From: Halalkalibacter wakoensis JCM 9140
GTDB taxonomy: Bacteria > Bacillota > Bacilli > Bacillales > Bacillaceae_D
DNA: 41,407 bases
Direction of reading: 5' to 3'
NCBI RefSeq assembly: GCF_000513095.1
Contig: NZ_BAUT01000032.1
Location: 1 to 41,407 of the forward strand
Of this stretch, positions 23,264-33,301 are shown one piece after another. Each line of letters starts with the position of its first letter. Positions within the stretch are counted from its first letter, which is position 1. The notes beneath the pieces are model-generated. The model made no database searches. It was not told the DNA's origin and worked only from the letters and a program-made list of their open reading frames with translations. A program made the position numbers and the translations under genes.

Positions 23264-24979
23264 ATGATTCTAAAGAATTCAGAAGATTTTACTGAGGATG
23301 TTTGGCAACAAATGGATGCTGGATCTCATATTCTATACATATTCAATGAAAAGGATAAATATATTGAAAATGCTATTAGCTTCATCATGAATGGCTTATT
23401 AAAGAATGAAGTGATTTTATTTGTTGAAACGAAAGAAACGTTCGATCAAGTTCTAGATCAACTAAAAGCAAGAGACGATCATTCTATAGACTACCAAAAG
23501 CTACTTTTTGTTGATAGTGCAGAAACTTATCTTGTTGGAGATCAATTCCATCTCGAAAAAACAGGAAGTTTAATAGATATGCTAAATCCTTATTTGGATG
23601 AAGGATTTAGTTTGCGAACGTGGGGACATGTTCTCTTGACAGATGATGTATGTACTGTAGATAGACTTCGAATATATGAACATAATAGTGACCAGTTTAT
23701 CCAAAAGAATAACTTGGTCTCAGTTTGTGCTTATAATGGCTTAACCCTCCCTGCCTACCTTCAAAATGAGTTAATGAGGATACACACGCATTTTATGACA
23801 GATCGTGAATTTATTACATCTCCTCTTTATGATAAAAGTTTTCTTGAAATCCCATCAATAGAAAAGAATGAACAGCTTCGGAAGTTTGCAAAAGAAAACA
23901 AAGAACATCGTGATCAGACGAATCGTCTAGAAAATGAGAAGAGAATCAGCGAAGTGATTACGGAAAGTCAGCAAAATTTCCAAACTGTTATCGAGCAATT
24001 ACCGTATCCGATGATTATAAGAAGAGGTACGACAATCCTTTTCATCAACAACAAAGCGAGGGAACAATTTTTAAACAATGTTCAGAAAAATACGAACTAT
24101 AATGATCACTTGCTTTTATTCTTTGAAAAGTATGATAGAGACCCGGTTGGAAAAAAGCAGTATCAAACACATGAATTCCCATTAAGTAATGAGAAGAAAA
24201 AATATTACATTGTCAATTCCATTGAGCTGTTATATGAGGGGGAGTCATCGACCTTACATTCCTTTATTGATATTAGCCAGGAGAAGGAAAATGAAAGATT
24301 GCTTATTCGTACAGAGAAACTGAACACTGCTGGGGAACTCGCTGCCGGAATTGCTCACGAAATTCGCAATCCGTTAACAGCAATCAAGGGGTTCTTTCAA
24401 ATGATCAAACAAGAAGGCCATGCAAACAATTTTTATTATAGTGTAATTGATAGTGAGCTTTCTCGAGTTGAACAAATAACAAGTGAATTATTAGCACTAG
24501 CTAAACCTCACTCTGAAAATCGTCAAGATCTTAATATGGTTCAACTAATGGAGGAAGTTACATTGTTGCTTACCTCGGAAGCTAACAATAAAAGCATTGA
24601 GATGACCTTGCAAGCTACAAAAAAAGAGATTTACATAAGCTGTGAAGAAACCAAAATCAAGCAGGTTTTTATTAACTTGGTTAAAAACGCAATAGAAGCG
24701 ATGGAAAATGGTGGACAAATTCAGATAAAAATCAGTGAGATGGATGGTAATATTGTCGTTCAATTGATTGATCAAGGATTTGGGATGCCGAAAGAAGTGT
24801 TAGAAAAAATTGGTGAACCTTTCTACACGACAAAAGAAAAAGGGACAGGTATTGGTTTAATGGTATGCTTTCAAATCATTGAAGGTCATGAAGGCACAAT
24901 TCAAGTAGATAGCGAGAGCGGGGTCGGTACAACATTTACGATTGCCTTACCTTTATCAAAGCGACCGTTCCCTTCTTAG
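23264..24979 (+). CDS. MEDS-PAS sensor histidine kinase
   Basis: 571 residues, no membrane segment, so a cytoplasmic sensor. Order: an N-terminal MEDS domain (about 12-175; DAGSHILYIFNEKDKYIENA, later EGFSLRTWGHVLLTDD), a coiled linker (about 200-235), a PAS domain (about 237-340), HisKA with His365 in AGIAHEIRNPLTAIKGF, and HATPase_c with N box INLVKNAIEAM, G1 DQGFGMP and G2 GTGIGLM. The kinase core is of the KinA/KinE sporulation-kinase type, so Spo0F is a plausible target; no response regulator is adjacent, as expected for such orphan kinases. MEDS domains are thought to bind small organic ligands. AGGGGGGGTAAACG precedes the ATG. Confidence 0.88.
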   Translation: MILKNSEDFTEDVWQQMDAGSHILYIFNEKDKYIENAISFIMNGLLKNEVILFVETKETFDQVLDQLKARDDHSIDYQKLLFVDSAETYLVGDQFHLEKTGSLIDMLNPYLDEGFSLRTWGHVLLTDDVCTVDRLRIYEHNSDQFIQKNNLVSVCAYNGLTLPAYLQNELMRIHTHFMTDREFITSPLYDKSFLEIPSIEKNEQLRKFAKENKEHRDQTNRLENEKRISEVITESQQNFQTVIEQLPYPMIIRRGTTILFINNKAREQFLNNVQKNTNYNDHLLLFFEKYDRDPVGKKQYQTHEFPLSNEKKKYYIVNSIELLYEGESSTLHSFIDISQEKENERLLIRTEKLNTAGELAAGIAHEIRNPLTAIKGFFQMIKQEGHANNFYYSVIDSELSRVEQITSELLALAKPHSENRQDLNMVQLMEEVTLLLTSEANNKSIEMTLQATKKEIYISCEETKIKQVFINLVKNAIEAMENGGQIQIKISEMDGNIVVQLIDQGFGMPKEVLEKIGEPFYTTKEKGTGIGLMVCFQIIEGHEGTIQVDSESGVGTTFTIALPLSKRPFPS

Positions 24980-25052
24980 AATTTTGTTACTCGTAAACCA
25001 ATAGATAAAAACGAACCGATGACAAGTTTATATGATTCGCAAATGCGATCAG

Positions 25053-25088
25053 AAACCTAATTACTCATAAACTACGAGAATTAGGTTT
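25053..25088. terminator. Hairpin downstream of the MEDS kinase
   Basis: AAACCTAATT pairs with AATTAGGTTT, extended by CTC/GAG, around a short loop. The T-run is weak (AATTCT), so terminator function is likely but not certain. Confidence 0.55.
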
Positions 25089-25219
25089 AATTCTATTGGT
25101 TCTATGAACGATTGTACTTAAAGTAATGGAGAAGGATACGAAAAAAGAGATATATTTTTTGATTGTATGTAATAAAGTGAGTAGTTTGATTGAGGGGGAG
25201 AAATAAAATGAGTAATTAT

Positions 25220-25268
25220 TGGGTCATGGGGACATGGGTCATGGGGACAGGTACCGTGACCCACTTTT
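25220..25268 (+). repeat. Family A palindrome, copy 12, with duplicated left half
   Basis: TGGGTCATGGGGACA occurs twice in tandem before the GGTACC centre and GTGACCCAC arm, followed by five T. It begins 4 codons into a well-signalled start (GAGGGGGAGAAATAAAATG, ATG at 25208), so it interrupts or replaces a former gene. Confidence 0.8.
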
Positions 25269-25291
25269 TGCTGGGAAATTCAGAGGCTCAA

Positions 25292-25472
25292 GCGGACTCA
25301 CGTTCCGTTAACTGTGACAAAAACAGTGATTTTCCGGTGTTCGCGGACAGAGGTTCCGCTATTTCGTGTTTGAAGGGTGTTAGGACGGTGATTTTGTGCA
25401 AATAGCGGATTCTGTGTCCTCGAAGCTCTTCGATATGCTCGTATTTGAGGAAATAGCGGAACTGGTGTCCGC
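25292..25472 (+). repeat. Family B element, copy 2 (181 bp)
   Basis: Same four-unit structure as copy 1, bounded by GCGGAC and GTCCGC; about 85-90% like it. Inner stem TTCGCGGACAGAGG against TGTGTCCTCGAA. Confidence 0.85.
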
Positions 25473-25555
25473 TTAGATTCAGTGCCTGTACGTTTAAAAG
25501 TGAATAACCTGTATAAAGAGGAATTTTTTGTTCTTATTTCACACCTCAAACAAAC

Positions 25556-25600
25556 TGGGTCAAGGAACCTGTCCCCATGACCCATGTCCCCATGACCCAC
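25556..25600 (-). repeat. Family A palindrome, copy 13 (reverse orientation, duplicated half)
   Basis: On the minus strand TGGGTCATGGGGACA is present twice before GGTTCCTTGACCCA. With copy 12 it encloses B copy 2 in inverted orientation. No gene lies in 24980-25741. Confidence 0.8.
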
Positions 25601-25741
25601 AAAAAACGAATTACTTGCTATTTTGAAACCGTTAACATATACTTAGTTCAATCGATAAACAAAGTGTGTAGAATTACTAGATGCTTACCATTTAGGAAGC
25701 ACAGAGAGTCACGTTTTGTTATAGAATAGGGAGGGTTTGAA

Positions 25742-26590
25742 ATGCAAAAGGTTGTCATAACAGGTGGAAGTGGGCTGCTTGGAACAGCAGTCATACAAGA
25801 ATTTTTAGAACATGGTTACGAAGTCATCAATGCAGATATGAAACATCCAAAAGAAGCACTTTGCAAAACAGTTATTACTGACTTAACGAATTTAGGTGAA
25901 GTGTATGGGGTATTAGCAGGTGCGGATGCAGTTGTCCATCTTGCCGCAATTCCGGTAGCCTATTCTCATCCGAACGAAGTAACCTTTCAAAATAATACGA
26001 TGTCCACGTATAACATTTTAGAAGCAGCAGGGAATTTAGGAATTAAAAAAGCGGTTATATCTTCAAGTGAGTCTTCCTATGGGATATGTTTTTCAAAGCA
26101 AGATTTACAACCGCAATATGTACCAATTGATGAGGATCATCCGCAATTACCGGAAGAAAGCTATGGTTTATCGAAGATTGTTAATGAGAAAACCGCTGAT
26201 ATGATTCACCGTAGAACGGGGATGCAGGTCGTATCATTCAGATTGGGAAATGTGATATCTCCTGAAATGTACAAGAATTTTCCTAGATTCATCCATAACC
26301 CTGAAGAGCGAAAACCAATTTTGTGGAGTTATATTGATACACGAGATGCAGCAAGTGCATATCGATTAGCCGTTGAGGCAGAGGGACTGGGATCTGTTGC
26401 GCTTAATATTGGAGCCGATGAAACAAGTATGGATATTGAGAGCAAACAACTTATGGAAACATGCTTTACGAGTGTTTTAGACTTTAGAAAAGAGTTAACT
26501 GGTTTCGCCCCGCTGTTAAATAATGAAAAGGCTAAGAAACTCTTAAACTGGAAGCCGGTTCATAAGTGGAGAAACTACGTAAATCTATAA
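25742..26590 (+). CDS. NAD-dependent epimerase/dehydratase (extended SDR)
   Basis: 282 residues with the Rossmann NAD-binding motif TGGSGLLGTAV at residues 7-17, the VVHLAAIPVAY strand, an active-site serine in ISSSESSYG, and the catalytic Tyr-x3-Lys in ESYGLSK. The length is typical of short extended-SDR sugar epimerases. The substrate-binding C-terminal part is short, and no sugar-pathway genes are adjacent, so substrate is unknown. AGGGAGGG precedes the ATG. The stop is 6 bp before a family A hairpin. The gene converges on the BCCT transporter. Confidence 0.87.
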   Translation: MQKVVITGGSGLLGTAVIQEFLEHGYEVINADMKHPKEALCKTVITDLTNLGEVYGVLAGADAVVHLAAIPVAYSHPNEVTFQNNTMSTYNILEAAGNLGIKKAVISSSESSYGICFSKQDLQPQYVPIDEDHPQLPEESYGLSKIVNEKTADMIHRRTGMQVVSFRLGNVISPEMYKNFPRFIHNPEERKPILWSYIDTRDAASAYRLAVEAEGLGSVALNIGADETSMDIESKQLMETCFTSVLDFRKELTGFAPLLNNEKAKKLLNWKPVHKWRNYVNL

Positions 26591-26595
26591 ATTTG

Positions 26596-26631
26596 TGTGG
26601 GTCATGGGGACAGGTTCCATGACCCACTTTT
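26596..26631 (+). repeat. Family A terminator-like palindrome, copy 14
   Basis: GTGGGTCAT and ATGACCCAC arms, here extended by one pair because the right arm reads CATGACCC in place of CTTGACCC; six T follow. Begins 6 bp after the epimerase stop. Confidence 0.85.
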
Positions 26632-26659
26632 TTATAGGGAGGGAAGGTCAGCGCCTCAA

Positions 26660-26839
26660 GCGGACTCACGTTCCGTTATTTGTGACAAAAACAGTGATTC
26701 TCCGGTGTTCGAGGACTGAGGTTCCGTTATTTCGTGTTTGAAGGTGTCAGGACGGTGGTTTTGGGCAAATAGCGGATTCTGTGTCCTCGAAGCTCTTCAA
26801 AATGCTCGTTTTTGAGGAAATAGCGGAACTGGTGTCCGC
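26660..26839 (+). repeat. Family B element, copy 3 (180 bp)
   Basis: Four-unit structure as elsewhere. The inner stem is TTCGAGGAC against GTCCTCGAA; copy 1 has TTCGCGGAC against GTCCGCGAA, a compensated change. Confidence 0.85.
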
Positions 26840-26848
26840 ATAGATTAA

Positions 26849-26908
26849 GTGCCTGCCACGATCCGAAGTATGTCTAATCTAAGACAACATCCGGGTGGTG
26901 GCAGGCAC
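26849..26908. repeat. Inverted repeat between B copy 3 and the BCCT gene
   Basis: GTGCCTGCCAC and GTGGCAGGCAC are perfect 11-bp arms around 38 bp. It lies 6 bp after the true stop of the minus-strand transporter and may act as its terminator. Similar GTGCCTGYCA phrases occur near 17610 and 34104. Confidence 0.7.
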
Positions 26909-26914
26909 AATTAA

Positions 26915-28473
26915 TTATTTGACTTTCACTTCTTTCACAGATTCAACAGAAGAGACGATCTCCTGTTCTTTCGCCATCTGCTTGACAACTTTTGGTGCAC
27001 TCCATAGTGGTGGAAGGAGCAAGATCGATACGGGTACGGCTGTTACAACAATAAAGTTTTGTAATGCTGGATACTTCCTTCACCAATGGTGAGGAGAACG
27101 ACCGATAAGATCCCGAATAGAACGACCCAAAAGACCCTCATCCATTTTTGTGGATGTTCTGTTCCTTGTAAGGTTACGGCTACTGTATAGGAAATGGAAT
27201 CAACTGTCGTCGATACAAACACAATACTAACAATTAAGAATCCAATAGCCAACCATAATCCCATTGGTAGTTGGTCCATAATGGCCATTACGGTCGCGGG
27301 CATGCCGCCATCACTTAATGGTCCTGAAATGGAACCAGGATCATTAAGTTCATGAGATAAACCAGTGCCACCAACAACTGTAAACCAGAAATTACTAACC
27401 AATGGAGCGATAATCGACACGGCTACAATAAGCTCTCTAATCGTGCGACCACGCGATATTCTACTAATGAAAATAGCAACCATTGGTGCATATCCTAGGA
27501 ACCAACCCCAGAAAAAGACAGTCCAATAACCAAGCCAAGCTTGATCTCCGCGATATAAATTCATTTCGAAAAAATGCTGTAATTGAAAAGCTTGAGCACC
27601 AATAAAAGAATCGATTAAAAACATGGTTGGGCCCATAATGAGAATGATAGCCGCTAATAAGACAACAAATATCACATTTAACCGACTTAAGAATTGAATT
27701 CCTTTGTCAACCCCACTTGCTACAGATATAGCTGCAATCAAGATGAGTGCTCCAACAACGATTATGTTTGTAGCTAACGTATTTGGAACATCAAATAAAA
27801 CATGAATACCATATCCAATTTGCAAACCTAAAAATCCGATAGGCCCCATTGTCCCTGCAGCAACCGCAATAATGGAAACAATATCAGCCGTTGAACCAAT
27901 GATACTTTTACCAAATATTTTTTCACCAAAAATAGGATATAAAATGGCACGTGGTTTAAGGGGATATCCTTTATGATAATGTGCATACATGAGGACAATG
28001 GTAGTTAACGTACCTAAACAAGCCCAAGCTAGGAAGCCCCAGTGAACAAAGCTTTGGGATAAAGCTGGTATAATTGCCTCTAGCGGTGTCATCCCATCAT
28101 TAGCAAACAACGGTGGAGTTGTCACAAAATGATAGATTGGCTCTGATGCAGCCCAAAATACACCACCACTAGCTAGAAGAATACATAAAATCATCGAAAT
28201 CCAACGGAAATACCCATTCTCGGGTTTCTCCATTTTACCTAACTTCAGATTTCCATATCTCGAAAAAGCTAATATCAGCCCTATCACAAAATTTCCTAAT
28301 AATAATAACTGCCAATAAGCACCAAAAAAGGTGACCGACCAATTGAAGGATTCCGTTACCCACCCCTCAACCATATGAATGTCAATAAGTGCAAACATGA
28401 CAAAGAGGAGTAAAAACCCTCCACTAACCGCAAATGTAGTCCAATCCGTTTTCAAATTCTTTCTTGTTTTCAT
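26915..28473 (-). pseudogene. BCCT-family (betaine/carnitine/choline) transporter, split by one frameshift near the C-terminus
   Basis: The intact frame gives 12 hydrophobic helices and the BCCT hallmark YWTVFFWGWFLGYAPMVAIF, with the compatible-solute signature around GWASEP-like GVFWAASEPIYHF. Reading stops early at 27043, but one extra base near 27069-27070 restores ALQNFIVVTAVPVSILLLPP and a charged cytoplasmic tail ending in VKEVKVK at 26915, for a normal 519 residues. Members import betaine, choline or related quaternary amines with Na+ or H+, for osmoprotection. GGAGGAAAAGA precedes the ATG. Because only the last helix is affected, the frameshift may be a sequencing error. Confidence 0.87.
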
Positions 28474-29082
28474 TCTTTTCCTCCATAACGTATAACGAAG
28501 CGAGATCGTTATTGTAATCTTTTATTGATGATTTCTTCTTGATGTCTGGAGAAAAAGACTACGGAACAGAAGGGCCACTTGCTCTCTTTCTTAACTGTAT
28601 ACACCTATAATAGTCGTCTAGGATAATTTCACCTACCTTTCTACTCATTCATTTAATTCTAAAAAACCCATTAGCCGAATGTTAATAGTTTAATATTATA
28701 GTAATAAAATTTTACATAGTCAACTGGGTCATGGGGACAGGTTCCTTGACCCAGCTCTAATAAATGCTTACCTGACATGGCCAACAAAGAACGATGATAA
28801 ATAAGGTAAAAGCTACAGTAATCATGTTACAATCTATTCTAATTCCATTTCTTCCATGAGATCTTACATCTGTAACAGGTTTCTTTAAAGGAAAGAGTTT
28901 GATTGAACTATGACACAAAACGGGTGAAAGAAAAAAAGGGTTACAAGACAGTAGCATTCTATTTCACTACGGTAAGAAAGAAGATGTAGGAGGAAAAATT
29001 TAATTGAGAAGATTAAACGGATTGGCTACTATATGTAAGGAATAGTCAAATCGTTTAAATAATTTAGGAAGTAGGTATTTGT
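28474..29082. other. Divergent intergenic region between the BCCT and MalK-type genes
   Basis: No supported gene. It must hold both divergent promoters and contains family A copy 15. AT-rich possible promoter elements lie near 28690-28715 (TATTATAGTAATAAAAT). Confidence 0.5.
28724..28753 (+). repeat. Family A palindrome, copy 15
   Basis: CTGGGTCA/TTGACCCAG arms, GGGGACAGGTTCC centre. The outermost pair is C-G where other copies have G-C or T-A, so pairing is kept. No T-run follows. Confidence 0.8.
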
Positions 29083-30680
29083 TTGCTGAAAAGAAAATTA
29101 ACTTTACGCAAAATTATTATTTGCCTCATTTTTATCGTTGTTCTCTTTTCTTTGCTTCTTACAGACCTTCTAGTTAGTAAATCCATTAATGAAAATAGTA
29201 TAAGCAAGGAAGAAGAGAAGGCATTAGCCATTGCTCGAATTGTTGCGCAATCCGAAGTTGTACAAGTTGGTTTAAAGGAAGGCGAGTCTGAGGAAATTCA
29301 GCATTATGCTAATGAAGTTCGTGAATTAGCTGAAGTTCTTTTTGTTGTTGTTATGGATATGAATGGGATTCGATATTCTCACCCGAATAGAGAGTATGTA
29401 GGAAAGCCTTTATGGGAGGAGATGAAACGTTAGCTTTGGAAGGGAATGAATATAGTTCAATCTCTGAAGGGACGTTAACGACTTCACTTAGGTCTTTTAC
29501 TCCTGTCATAAACGATAGAAATGAGCAAATTGGAGCGGTAGCTGTAGGGATTTCCTTAGAAAATCTTCAAGATATTATTAATCAAAATCATAAAAACATT
29601 GTTTTAGGATCCATTCTAGGTCTTCTTCTTGGATTAATCGGAGCCGTATTGATTGCTAACTATATAAAAAAGACATTATACGGTCTTGAGCCATCTGCCA
29701 TTGCGAAGATATTGGAAGAGCGAAGTGCCATGCTTCAATCTGTTCATGAAGGGATTGTAGCAGTTGATAAAGATGGGAAAATTACGCTAGTCAATAAATC
29801 CGCTAAAAAAATGTTTAAAAAGGCAGGCTTGCCTGAAGAGCCGACTGGAATGGAAGTGAATAAATATTTACCTATGACAGGATTAGAACGAGTGTTAAAA
29901 ACAGGAAAGCCAGAACTTGGTGCAGAGCTTTCCATTAATGGAATGACCTTTTTAGTGAATCGTGTTCCGCTCATAGTAGATGATCAAATTATCGGTGCAA
30001 TCTCTACGATTCGAGATAAAACGGAGGTAAAAGAATTAGCCAAGCAATTAACTGGAGTGAAATTATATGTGGATGCATTGCGTGCACAATCACATGAAGT
30101 AAAAAATAATCTTCATGTCATTTTGGGAATGGTTCGAATCGGTGCTTATGAACAGTTAAAATCATTTATTCTTCAACTAGTCAATCATAAAAATCATGAA
30201 ATTAGTCAAGTAACGGATATTAAAGACGCTGTTTTATCAGGTTTTTTATTAGGCAAATTAAGTTACGCGAGAGAATGCGATGTGAATTTAACAATCAAAA
30301 GTGAAAATGTTGTTCCGGAAACCAATTCAGCGGACACGATTCATGAAGTTATTACAATTATTGGGAATTTGGTTAACAATGCAATTGAAGCGACTGAAAA
30401 TACGACCTTTAAAAAAGTAGATGTGCGTTTGTCGTTTGATCGGAATTTGCTGAAAATAGAAGTGAAGGATACAGGACCAGGTATTAAGTCAGAGGACATG
30501 GCTGATATTTTTGAAAAAGGATTTTCAACGAAGGGAAAAGATCGGGGATATGGCTTAGTGCTTGTAAAAAAGAGCATTGATCATCTAGGTGGAAATCTAA
30601 CAATTGATACATTAAAAGGGTTAGGAACGACGGTTACCGTTGAAATTCCATATGAGGCAGAGGTGGATTCTATTGATTAA
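29083..30680 (+). pseudogene. MalK/DctS/CitA-type sensor histidine kinase, split by one frameshift
   Basis: The joined product is about 532 residues, equal to B. subtilis MalK (YufL). Layout: TM1 (about 12-32), an extracellular PAS-like sensor (about 35-170; HPNREYVGKP then GGDETLALEG), TM2 (about 175-197), a cytoplasmic PAS (about 215-325), then DHp with the phosphorylated His in ALRAQSHEVKNNLHV, and HATPase_c (NLVNNAIEA, DTGPGI, KDRGYGLVLVKK). This family senses C4-dicarboxylates or citrate. The frame breaks at 29407-29413 just at the conserved GGDE segment; one extra T restores it. TTG start after AGGAAGTAGG. It overlaps the regulator gene that follows by 8 bp. Confidence 0.87.
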
Positions 30681-31380
30681 CGTTTTGATTATTGAAGATG
30701 ACCCAATGGTAGCAGAATTCAATAAGCGATATTTAAACGAAATCGAAGGGTTTCATTTAACGGGAATAGCCAAATCCTTTGATGAAGCCATTGAACTGTT
30801 AGGAAAAGAAGAAGTTGATTTACTTTTATTAGATATATTCATGGCAGGCAAAAATGGGCTGGAGTTAATACAATATATTAGGAACGTAAATAAATGGAAG
30901 GTCGATGTGATACTCATTACAGCAGCCGATGATGTTGATTCGATACAAATAGCTCTTAGGTGCGGTGCCGTTGATTATATGATTAAACCATTTGAGTTTG
31001 AGCGTTTTAATCAGTCATTAACGACTTATCGAGAAAAGCATAGGTTACTCAAAAAGCAACATTCATTAAATCAAGAAGAATTGGACCGTAAAATCTTTGC
31101 CCAGAATGAAAATCAATTTGTATCCCTACCGAAGGGCTTAACAGCCAATACACTACAGTTGATTACGGAAGCCATCTTGGAGAAGGGAGAACATCCTTTT
31201 TCAACGGATGAACTAGCGGCTGAAGTACAGATCTCAAGGGTTTCTGTTAGAAAATATATTAAATTTCTGAAGGAAATAGGGGTTCTTGCTGAGAGGATGA
31301 CGTATGGCGCAGTAGGAAGGCCGGTCTATTTATACATCAATAAAGAGTTAACAAAATCAACCTTTCAACATTTTTATTAA
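30673..31380 (+). CDS. MalR/DctR/CitT-type response regulator
   Basis: From the TTG at 30673, 235 residues, the exact length of B. subtilis MalR. GAGGTGG inside the kinase gene is its ribosome binding site, and the start overlaps the kinase stop (TAA 30678-30680), so translation is coupled. The receiver domain has the acidic pair IIEDDP, phospho-acceptor Asp54 in LLLLDIFMAGKNG, and Lys in YMIKPFEFERF. The C-terminal helix-turn-helix is STDELAAEVQISRVSVRKYI. With the kinase it should activate the downstream 2-hydroxycarboxylate symporter in response to malate or a similar acid. A clear terminator follows. Confidence 0.87.
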   Translation: MINVLIIEDDPMVAEFNKRYLNEIEGFHLTGIAKSFDEAIELLGKEEVDLLLLDIFMAGKNGLELIQYIRNVNKWKVDVILITAADDVDSIQIALRCGAVDYMIKPFEFERFNQSLTTYREKHRLLKKQHSLNQEELDRKIFAQNENQFVSLPKGLTANTLQLITEAILEKGEHPFSTDELAAEVQISRVSVRKYIKFLKEIGVLAERMTYGAVGRPVYLYINKELTKSTFQHFY

Positions 31381-31403
31381 GCGACTATACGTCGCTTTTT
31401 TTA
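31379..31403 (+). terminator. Terminator after the response regulator
   Basis: AAGCGAC-TATAC-GTCGCTT with seven T; the hairpin begins within the stop codon. Confidence 0.88.
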
Positions 31404-31475
31404 ATTACAAAACCTTTCATTAATTTCATAACCTATCACAATTTAGTCAAATTTAATAAAATTCAATTAGATAAA

Positions 31476-31489
31476 TGAAAACGTTTTCT
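31476..31489 (+). promoter_or_regulatory. CcpA cre site
   Basis: TGAAAACGTTTTCT is a near-perfect catabolite-responsive element (consensus TGWAANCGNTNWCA). Placed between the regulator terminator and the malic-enzyme-like remnant/symporter transcript, it predicts glucose repression of the uptake genes. The AT-rich run just upstream (31435-31470; AATTTAGTCAAATTTAATAA) could hold the response-regulator binding sites. Confidence 0.65.
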
Positions 31490-31506
31490 GTTAAGGGGGA
31501 TATAGA

Positions 31507-31668
31507 GTGAGTAGAAATAAGTTCAAAAGGGAAGCGGTGAACTTACACCGTCAGCATGGTAGGAAAATTGAAGTAGTCAGCAAGGTAGAGACTAACAATG
31601 AAGCGGGTACTTTTTTGAAAGCGCTACATCCATCAGTCCCCGATATACATGTAGAGGATATTTCTTAA
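31507..31668 (+). pseudogene. Short ORF resembling the N-terminus of malic enzyme (remnant)
   Basis: A 53-codon frame with a GTG start 7 nt after AAGGGGGA. Its residues KREAVNLHRQHGRKIEVVSK resemble the start of bacterial malic enzymes (pattern REEALxxHxxNxGKLExxxKV, as in MleA/YtsJ). After about residue 30 the similarity ends and a short unrelated tail (AGTFLKALHPSVPDIHVEDI) runs to the stop. In several bacilli a malic enzyme gene accompanies the malate symporter and this kinase/regulator, so an internally deleted malic enzyme is the simplest reading. It could still encode a small peptide, since its ribosome binding site is intact. Confidence 0.5.
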
Positions 31669-31817
31669 ACCGTTTCATTTCGTGATTGCAAGCATGATAC
31701 CTAAAACTGAGCTCAAACCAACGTATCCAATCGTAAAGCGAAATAGAAGTAGATCAAGTAGTTTTAACTATGAATGAATGAAAACCAGACAGAGATGTTA
31801 AAAGGAGAGTGATTAAA

Positions 31818-33152
31818 ATGGGGCAATCAGAACAAACAGCGAGGAAATTGGAAGAGTCCATTGAGGAGAAAGACGTGATATATAAATTAAATCAGAAAAA
31901 GGAAATAAAGATTTTAGGACTGCCTATTTTTTGGTTTATGACATTTTTAACGTTAACCATTGTAACCGTTTATACGGGGAATTTACCTGCAGGAATGATT
32001 GGTAGTTTACTTGTGATGGTTGTGTTTGGCGAAGCCCTTGGTTGGATTGGTGATCGCTTACCCATCGTAAAAAGTTATTTAGGTGGCGGAGCGATTGTCG
32101 CTATTTTTGGTTCTGCTTATATGGTGTACAGCGGAATTCTTCCAGAAACAGTAGCAACCTCTGTAAGCGATTTTATGACAACGGGTGGTTTTCTTGATTT
32201 CTACATTGCTGCCTTAATTACCGGGAGTATTTTGGGAATGAATTCCAAAGTTCTCATGAAAATTGGGGTTCGTTATTTTGTTCCTATTTTCGGAGCGGTA
32301 ATAGGTGCCATGTTGATTGCGGTCATCGTAGCGTTTTTTATTGGGTTCTCTCTTCAAGAAGCCGTACTAGTCATTACGTTACCGATCCTTGGTGGTGGAA
32401 TGGGGGCAGGCGCTATTCCGATGGCGCAAGTCTATTCTGAGTTTTTAGGTAACCCACCGAGCTATTATATTTCAATTCTTGTACCTGCATTAGCTCTTGG
32501 TAATGTTTTTGCCATTGTATTTGCAAGTTTGTTAAACAGCCTTGGAAAGAAAGTACCATCATTAACAGGTAACGGCCAACTTATTCCTGGATTCAAAATG
32601 GAAGAGCAGAAGTCGAAATTTGATATTTCTAAAATGGGAATTGGTTTGCTTGCAGCTTTGTTATTCTTTGCTTGTGGTCACTTACTAGGGGCCATCATTC
32701 CTCTTCATCCATATGCATTAATGATTATTCTAGTAGCTATTGCTAAAATCGCAAATGTCATTCCGGCGAATGTGGTGGAAGGTGCTAGTCAGTGGTATCA
32801 ATTTGTAGCAAAAACGTGGACGCTTGCTTTGCTTTTTGGGATTGGTGTCGCTTTTACCGATTTAAATGCCGTTTTAGCTGCTTTAAGCGTACAATATATT
32901 CTTCTTGTTGCAGGCGTTGTATGTGGAGCGGTGTTAGGTGCAGCCTTATTTGGAAAAATAGTTGGGTTTTATCCAATTGAATCAGCTATTTCTGCAGGTC
33001 TTTGTATGGCAAATATGGGAGGTACCGGAGATGTTGCTGTATTATCAGCTTCAAAGCGAATGCAGTTAATGCCTTTTGCTCAAATTGCTTCAAGGCTAGG
33101 CGGAGCTCTTATTCTCCTATTAGCTGGTTTGCTAATGCCATTTTTCTTATGA
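31818..33152 (+). CDS. 2-hydroxycarboxylate (malate/citrate) : cation symporter, MaeN/CimH family
   Basis: 444 residues from the ATG at 31818, 10 nt after AAAGGAG (a GTG at 31809 is too close). 11-12 hydrophobic helices. The two family signature loops are present: GGGMGAGAIPMAQVYSE in the first half and GLCMANMGGTGDVAVLSAS near the end, both re-entrant loops lining the substrate site. Members include Na+/malate (MaeN), citrate/malate (CimH) and citrate (CitS) symporters; the exact acid cannot be told by eye. The MalK/MalR-type pair upstream and the cre site at 31476 argue for malate or a related C4 hydroxy acid used as a carbon source under control by inducer and glucose. Confidence 0.9.
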   Translation: MGQSEQTARKLEESIEEKDVIYKLNQKKEIKILGLPIFWFMTFLTLTIVTVYTGNLPAGMIGSLLVMVVFGEALGWIGDRLPIVKSYLGGGAIVAIFGSAYMVYSGILPETVATSVSDFMTTGGFLDFYIAALITGSILGMNSKVLMKIGVRYFVPIFGAVIGAMLIAVIVAFFIGFSLQEAVLVITLPILGGGMGAGAIPMAQVYSEFLGNPPSYYISILVPALALGNVFAIVFASLLNSLGKKVPSLTGNGQLIPGFKMEEQKSKFDISKMGIGLLAALLFFACGHLLGAIIPLHPYALMIILVAIAKIANVIPANVVEGASQWYQFVAKTWTLALLFGIGVAFTDLNAVLAALSVQYILLVAGVVCGAVLGAALFGKIVGFYPIESAISAGLCMANMGGTGDVAVLSASKRMQLMPFAQIASRLGGALILLLAGLLMPFFL

Positions 33153-33301
33153 TTCATAAGCCGATGTTTGATGAGAGGATCGGCGATAATTTTAACAATA
33201 TCGTGGGAGTAAAGTTGGGTTGAATACTTGGATTTTCGCCATCTTCTTCTACTAACTAGGAACAATTAGGAACATTTTTTGAGAAAAGGGGTCATGTGGA
33301 A

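Noticed and set aside
28757-28957. 66-codon minus-strand open frame between the BCCT and MalK-type genes
   Set aside because: No ribosome binding site, no recognisable pattern, AT-rich divergent promoter region.
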